NCBI GenBank assembly: GCA_947561715.1
Contig: OX387203.1
Coordinates: 8,370,001-8,434,000, forward strand
From: Ascidia mentula
Lineage: Eukaryota; Chordata; Ascidiacea; Phlebobranchia; Ascidiidae
Length of the DNA stretch: 64,000 nucleotides
Direction of reading: 5' to 3'
In this document: positions 58,301-64,000 of the stretch, piece after piece
Position numbering within the stretch: position 1 is the stretch's first letter
How the letters are laid out: every line of letters starts with the position of its first letter
Notes under the pieces: model-generated
Databases searched by the model: none
Told to the model about the DNA's origin: nothing
The model's input: the letters and a program-made list of their open reading frames with translations, nothing else
Translations under genes and position numbers: made by a program

Positions 58301-61300
58301 GTTGCGCAACACTGCAAGCTGGAATCTCCAAATCCTGATCAAAATCCGATGCACAACCTGGGCGAATGATCAAGAAGCGTGGTCACGGATTTTTTTTGTA
58401 AATGGACAAAGAGAATTACTCAGTAAAATTGTAAAAACCAATCAGGCAGAGACAACATTCTATTTGAATAATAAACTGATGATGCCTTTTTTAAGGCGAA
58501 ATATATTTTTCTGACAACATCTTTAGAGCTAACTACAGATACAGTTATCGATCTACAGCCTGCCAGGGTAGCTTGTAGTTCACAGATCCAGTATAGTTTA
58601 TTCTTTCGACACAGAGAGTATTTACCTGTCGGCTTCAGAAATGGGTTGAAATCAGATTGGTGGGAGTTGATCGTGGAAGGTTTTAAATCACCACTACCGT
58701 GAAAATAGTCCGCAGAGCCGTTTTGCCATACCTTGTATGCACAATTAAAGAGTTAAAATACCTTTTTTGTGCGCAAATTACTGCACACCAATACGTTTCG
58801 GGTGTCGCAATGCATTATTTTGGTGAAATAAAAGCAGTTATACCTCGCGAAGGTGGTTGAATGCCGACGTCTCGTACCTCCCCACTCCACTACCAGGAAG
58901 CTCAATAGGAGAGGGAAATCCCCCAGTACGACACCCTGGAAGCAAAACGCAGAGTTTTTTTTAGCGAAAGGACAAATCAAATCAAATCATGTTTATTTTG
59001 CGAGAAAAGCAACTACGCGACGAACAATATACAAGGAAATGAAATGGCATGGGCACCGATAAAACCATAAAGGTTATCGAGTCAGACACCCATACACTTC
59101 CAGCTAACAAAATATCACAGTTAGATGAAGGACAACGGGTTGAAATATTATTCGCACATATCGAATAAGATTGGCATATATTGACAGTATTTTAGGTTTT
59201 TAAACACCAAATATAGATTCCAGTGGACCAGAAAGCCAAAGAGTTCAGCAAGAAAGAAATTTTTTTTCAAGAAAAAAAAAACAGATTAATGCAATGCCTC
59301 AGAATATCTTATACCTGATTCCCGAGATTTTTGAGGTGTGGTTTGTTGTTTAATGGGGTCGAGTGGACGCAGGTGGACATTTCCAATGTGGCCTAAAAGT
59401 ACAGGCGATTTTGCAGTCTCAACATGACATGATGTAAATAACAGTGGCATAATAAAATTATATACCTTTAATTTTTAAATACAAAGATTAAATGGAACAC
59501 TGGAAGGTGGGTTTACAGCAGGGTTGTTTACCATGTGGTTATGATCAGTTTCTAGTATGCGTGGATTGTGAAATCAGAGTCGGTTGTATAATTACGTACT
59601 TGCGTAAAATGGTCGGTGAATTTAAAGAGGTGCTCGTATAAAAAAGGTTTAGAATCGTGGTGGTAAAAGAAAAAGGTTGTAACGTTCCTAATGTGTTCGC
59701 TCTGATCCTGTGTTTGCGTTTGTTCAAGGGTTTGAGCATACAGCGTTGATAAACAACACGTTTTCAACAATATATTGCGAGAGAATTGTTGTTGATTTGA
59801 ACGCAAGAATGATAACAACAGTAAACACGCTTGTTGTTGCGTCATAATAGAACACTATTGCAACAATCGTCTACGACAAATGCCCATTGTTACGAAACTT
59901 CAGTGCATTATGTGAAATATGCAGAACATCTTATCGACTAACAGGAACATGCTTGCCTTGCCAAAAGTTAGATTGTTACCCAACAGTGGTCAACTATGAC
60001 ACAATAACAAGTGTGATTACTGCATTAGATTTTAAAAAACGCACATAATTACTTCATAACAGTCATAATTATGATATCCTATGTTCTTATGCGTAAAGAA
60101 GTTTTGCTTTTTTAAATTTAACTACATATATATATAATTGCAATCAATGTAAGCTTTTTTGGACAAGCCCTTGGATTTGTAATTTTTTCATACATACCGT
60201 TTTGTGTCAAGTTTTTAGGTAAAGGTGGCGTTCCATTACCAAGACCAAGCTCCTGAAATTTCTGCTGTATTCTTTGCTCTTGCAAATCCCCAGGACTGCA
60301 AAAATTACAATTCCAAACTTATTCCCACTTTTCGAACGCCAACAAAATATTGAGTTTTATAAAATTGTGGCAACAGGCAAAATATGATGCAAAACAATGT
60401 GTTTTAATCAGTATGGGAATATTACCCACAAAGGAAACAAGGTCATGAAACTCTAAAAAACAACTTAACCAAAAACCACAACTACAGACCTTTGAGGTAT
60501 GTTTGCAATGTCGTTATTAACTTGATAAGGTTGTTGGGGTGTTGAATGGAGATAAACATTTGATGGCTGTTGGTTGAAATGGGATGGTAAAGCACCAATA
60601 TCACCCATTGCTGAAAAAAACACACTTATGTGAACACACAGTATTATTTGTATATTATCATATGGCTATAGGTGCAAAAAGCGTAGAGTTGGAAAAGACA
60701 AGTTATAGCTAATATGTTAATCATGCTGAAGCAGACATTTCAAACACCCCCGTGCTTTAACATGATTAGCATATTAGCTTTGGTTTATAAATAAATTGTT
60801 ACTGATGCTGCCAGGCATATTTGTTGCTTAATACTGCTCTTGGTTTTTCTATTCCATTATGTGAACAAATCACATACTTTCAGAACTTGTTGATAATAAA
60901 TCATCTAAATTAGTTTCACAATACAACTATCAGCAGACTATAAATTCTACATATTGAACAATTTAACCAAATAATGCACTTAATCACCCATGTACACTAG
61001 TTATTTCGTCCATACCAAAACAACCCATTATGTTGCTTATATGCCAACTATGTATATACATAATACCATTATTGATTAGAGTTGGTTGCCCCAAATCACC
61101 AAATACTCTGGGAGAATAGTCGCACCACGACGACAACCCATATCTTGATGGAGCAACAGGTGGTTGATGTGATGCTAACCTACAAAAACAGCTTGCATCA
61201 GTTGCATAATTTCTAATACACCTTGAAATTTTATGTTGCAACCTTCGAAGCACCAAATAGATAGGTGTTTTACAGAGTAATCAAGAATTCTTCAAGTTTT

Positions 61301-62920
61301 CTGATGTATTTTTACATAAACTTGTACTGTCACTAATTTTTCAGAGGACTGTAAACACTTGCCTTCTATGTTCCTAATTTCAAAACCTCAATCCTAATCC
61401 CTGGTTTTCAAAATAATTATTTTTTCACAAATACTGTTTGATCAATTATTTGCTGTAGTCTGTGTGTTTTTTATTCTTCCTCGATAATTATAATGTCTTC
61501 ACTCCCTTCGCACATATGCAATACCTCTCATTTACAAAACTACACATTAAGTCTAGCAACATAGTAAAACCTGGCTTCTTCAAACATATCAAGTTTGTTG
61601 TCTGTTTGGTCCAAGCTACCATTAAAGCTTGGGGACGAGAGGTAACCACCACTGCCTGACAGAAAACTTCCGTTTTTCTCCTCTGTTAAAGCTGTGTGTA
61701 GGAAGAGAAAAAAAAATTATTTTGTTAATTGTGATTCTATTTATGTAAATAACATCCACCATCTGAGCTGTCTAAACATCGCTTTGCTAATTTTATAAAA
61801 TTTTATATATAAGTATATATACCATATACTAAATGCTATTGTAAAATTTAACATTTAATTTTTTTTTATAATATGAAACGCTGAGATGATTCTGTATGTA
61901 CCAAAGTGGCAGACTCTGTCTAAAAAACAGAATTGGCAATTTTTATAATTGAGATCTAAAATCTATAAAAAGAATTTGTATTGCAAAGAATTTGTCAGTG
62001 AATTGCACCTACAGAAGTAAAATGTATACATTTTTTGCAATTCTCATGTACACATAAATGTCTTTCTGACAAAGTTTCCACAACCAGTATCTGAGCTTAC
62101 AAACTTTGGTAGATGTAATTCCAGCTTAGTTTTAAATCTACAGTCTTCAAACTGTAATTTACTTACAGTCAAACATGCGAGCTTGGGGGACACCCTTCTC
62201 CGCACTTCCATTACAACTCGGAAAAAATCCATCGCTTATGTTGCACAACCCGTCCTCATCTTCTGCATGCCTTGTGTTGGGTAATATATTCCCATTGGCA
62301 ATATTCCCAGATGTCCCAATGGAGGTTACATAGCGGTGCAAATTGGATCGCTTTGAAATTGTAGGCACTGGAATCTGGAAGACAAATCCATGTAAAGGTG
62401 AATGAACGTCTATCTGTGCAACAGGTTCCATGATTAAAGATTGTTGTTAATAATTGTGATACAAAAGATGTCGTTAAATGTAGTTATCAAGCAAATTGAC
62501 CTTTTTTGTTGGAGATGGAGTGTGGAATTGGGCGGTGTTTGGTATTCCATTTTCAGTAGCCACTGGCTTTGTCAGTAGGCTAAGTACATATTATTTAACA
62601 TTTTTTACAAGTGTAACATGTGATTAATTACACCAGATGTACTACTAAACAGACATTTATAATACAAATCAACAGTTATTTAAAAACACAGTTATTTATA
62701 TTACTCCTTACACATTTTTTCACAAAACAATCAACCATGCAATTTATTTCGTCTTTCGAATTGCCCATATACTAAAAAAGTTAATTAGTTGTATCTGAAG
62801 AAGACACTGGTAGAAAATGATGTAATATATTTTCTTGGCTCCTACTCATACCATGGATCAGATTCTTCATGTCTATCTCCCAGAATACTTGCTACTAGAT
62901 CATGAAGCTCTCCGTCATTT
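55343..62920 (-). CDS. MEIOC: MEIOC orthologue (meiosis-specific coiled-coil protein), 5' end possibly beyond the window
   Basis: Exons: 62920-62852, 62579-62501, 62413-62167, 61691-61571, 61179-61067, 60610-60490, 60295-60198, 59392-59315, 58935-58844, 58731-58626, 57940-57494, 57364-57235, 57038-56904, 56197-56014, 55632 to 55428 or to a stop at 55343. Phase holds at every junction. About 770 residues versus about 950 in human. The last four exons carry the conserved C-terminal domain: [20 protein letters not shown] and [65 protein letters not shown]. The N-terminal part is low-complexity, rich in Pro, Gln and Asn. In mammals MEIOC binds YTHDC2 and stabilises the meiotic programme in germ-cell cytoplasm. 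The start codon is not fixed; exon 62,920 clearly continues from an upstream exon. Confidence 0.88.
56561..56743. mobile_element. Non-autonomous hAT element (183 bp) in a MEIOC intron
   Basis: Ends CAGTGCTTCCCAACC and TTGGGAAGCACTG are inverted repeats. The flanking GCCTATAC is duplicated exactly (56,553-56,560 and 56,744-56,751), the 8-bp duplication of hAT insertion. Perfect duplication and ends suggest a young insertion. Internally GCGACCCAC recurs near both ends. Confidence 0.93.
58470..58515 (+). ncRNA. Hammerhead-like motif in a MEIOC intron
   Basis: Plus strand: AAA + CTGATGA + TGCC-TTTTTT-AAGGC + GAAA + TATATT + TTT, the same arrangement as at 45,130-45,169, with a longer stem II (GCCTT/AAGGC) and a short 3-bp stem I. 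It is probably the 3' end of a Penelope-like or related retroelement fragment inserted opposite to the host gene. Confidence 0.4.
59000..59090 (+). repeat. Dispersed repeat, copy 2
   Basis: AAGCAACTACGCGACGAACAATATACAAGG and GGCATGGGCACCGATAAAACC match 52,122-52,189 in order and orientation with scattered differences. It lies in a MEIOC intron. Confidence 0.55.
60795..60842 (-). repeat. Fragment of the palindrome family
   Basis: GTTACTGATGCTGCCAGGCA plus TTGCTTAATACTGCTCTT is the inverted copy of 28,933-28,978, next to the 28.8-kb palindrome. Intronic in MEIOC. Confidence 0.6.
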
Positions 62921-64000
62921 CTTAAGTATAAAAGCAGGAAAATGGACTAATATTAAAAGAATTGACAATAAATTGTTGTCAACTGTTGACAATACATACT
63001 GTTTTCAACCTATCAATGCATGTTGGTGAGAATATTCTTGGCAAGAATATTTCAATTTGAGGTGACTTTGCAGTAAATAGGTTATTCCAACAGGTGCAAA
63101 ATATACAAATATATATATATATGTATACATACAAACCACATTGAAAAGGCCAAACAACCACAGAGGAAAGGCCAAAAATTCTACAGCATTTTTCATATTC
63201 TCTCAAGTTTTAGTAAAGAAAAATGTTTCCTAGATAATACAACTGCTTATTCACGTAAAGTAAAAAAGGCATGTACTTGTGTTTTTCTTCACTGTTTGCA
63301 GACCAGGGACAGTAAGGTTGCTTCCTTTCCATCCAGAACTTCAACTTTTACCGAGCGGGTAAAATTTCATTCAAGATTCTCCTTTACTTAAACCATGATA
63401 TTGAAACACAACAATTGCATACAAAATCTCTGAGATATAAACTTGGAGGATGTATCACAAAAACTTGGATGAGTAAAACAAAGAACTACATATATATATA
63501 TATGTAGAAAAAAATCAAAGTAAACATTACATGTTTTACATATTTACGTAATAAGAACAAAATGACATATGACACCTGACAGTAGTTCCCTTGATAAATT
63601 GAAACCAAACCATATTTTCTCAAAATTATGAACAATATATATATATTTGTATATATGCATAAAAAAGACTTTTACGAAAGCAAAACATGATTAAAAAACA
63701 TGGATTATGTGTCACTTGTTACTTCTACACAAATTGAAACAGATAATCACCTGAACCAGGATACTATCAAATATGTGTTTAAACAACTCAATTGAATGAA
63801 AAAAAACCATTTGTAATCAAAAGTGCATTCGTGAATTAATATAAAACATTATACACATTTCATTCCACAAATCTTGATCAACAATTTAAAATCAGAAACC
63901 CTTGTTATTTGACACTTGAATCACATTATAATATCACAAGTGACACTCCTGTACAAATCAGTTTTGTGCTACTTGTTTGTAGTATATTGCACATGTTTCA
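62921..64000. other. Right edge, upstream of the last MEIOC exon seen
   Basis: It should hold the remaining 5' exons or the first intron of MEIOC. A possible exon on the minus strand at about 63,360-63,297 (with EVLDGKEATLLSLVCK) joins the 62,920 exon in phase through a GTGAAG donor, but its own acceptor is weak. TA microsatellites occur at about 63,108-63,125, 63,490-63,506 and 63,638-63,656. Confidence 0.35.

Noticed and set aside
1-64000. CRISPR arrays, bacterial operons or phage genes
   Set aside because: Introns, GT/AG splice sites, animal gene families and eukaryotic transposons throughout; no regularly spaced repeat-spacer array.

Overview
The window is animal nuclear DNA: AT-rich, intron-bearing, and packed with transposable elements. 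The best guess is a tunicate (ascidian). The main clue is a minus-strand gene at 22.8-26.9 kb. It encodes a type II membrane astacin protease with a C-terminal thrombospondin type-1 module, the architecture I recall for the ascidian sperm 'Tast' proteases. Species cannot be fixed from the sequence alone.

Host genes are all on the minus strand. A roughly 290-residue protein with a C-terminal Cys/His cluster lies at 0.04-2.5 kb. An FG-GAP/VCBS calcium-loop repeat gene lies at 20.9-21.9 kb. The Tast-like protease lies at 22.8-26.9 kb. A MEIOC orthologue (meiotic coiled-coil protein) fills 55.4-62.9 kb and runs toward the right edge. For the protease and MEIOC I placed splice sites by eye; with the acceptors chosen, nearly every junction keeps phase, which is strong evidence that these genes are real.

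The rest is repeats. A decayed THAP/DDE_4 transposase (2.8-3.95 kb) sits head-to-head with the Cys/His gene. A BEL/Pao LTR element (8.16-14.09 kb) is inserted in a ~195-bp satellite, itself between ACGT-rich segments and a 71-bp minisatellite (5.5-15.9 kb). Four hammerhead-ribozyme copies lie at 18.97-22.13 kb. A palindrome and a diverged duplication occupy 28.8-30.15 kb, followed by a Ty3/gypsy fragment at 30.3 kb. A tandem array of tRNA-like hairpin units with a duplicated 1.1-kb core fills 33.1-37.2 kb. Penelope-like fragments lie at 37.9 and 45.1-47.9 kb, the second next to a Ty3/gypsy fragment. Three short hAT-type elements have visible target duplications.

The strongest candidate for something undescribed is a ~94-bp element at 20,697-20,790. 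It is little more than a complete type I hammerhead ribozyme, flanked by a perfect 10-bp direct repeat, with three decayed relatives within 3 kb. Next are the tRNA-like hairpin array and a Penelope-like element whose inverted half matches a twin-priming product.
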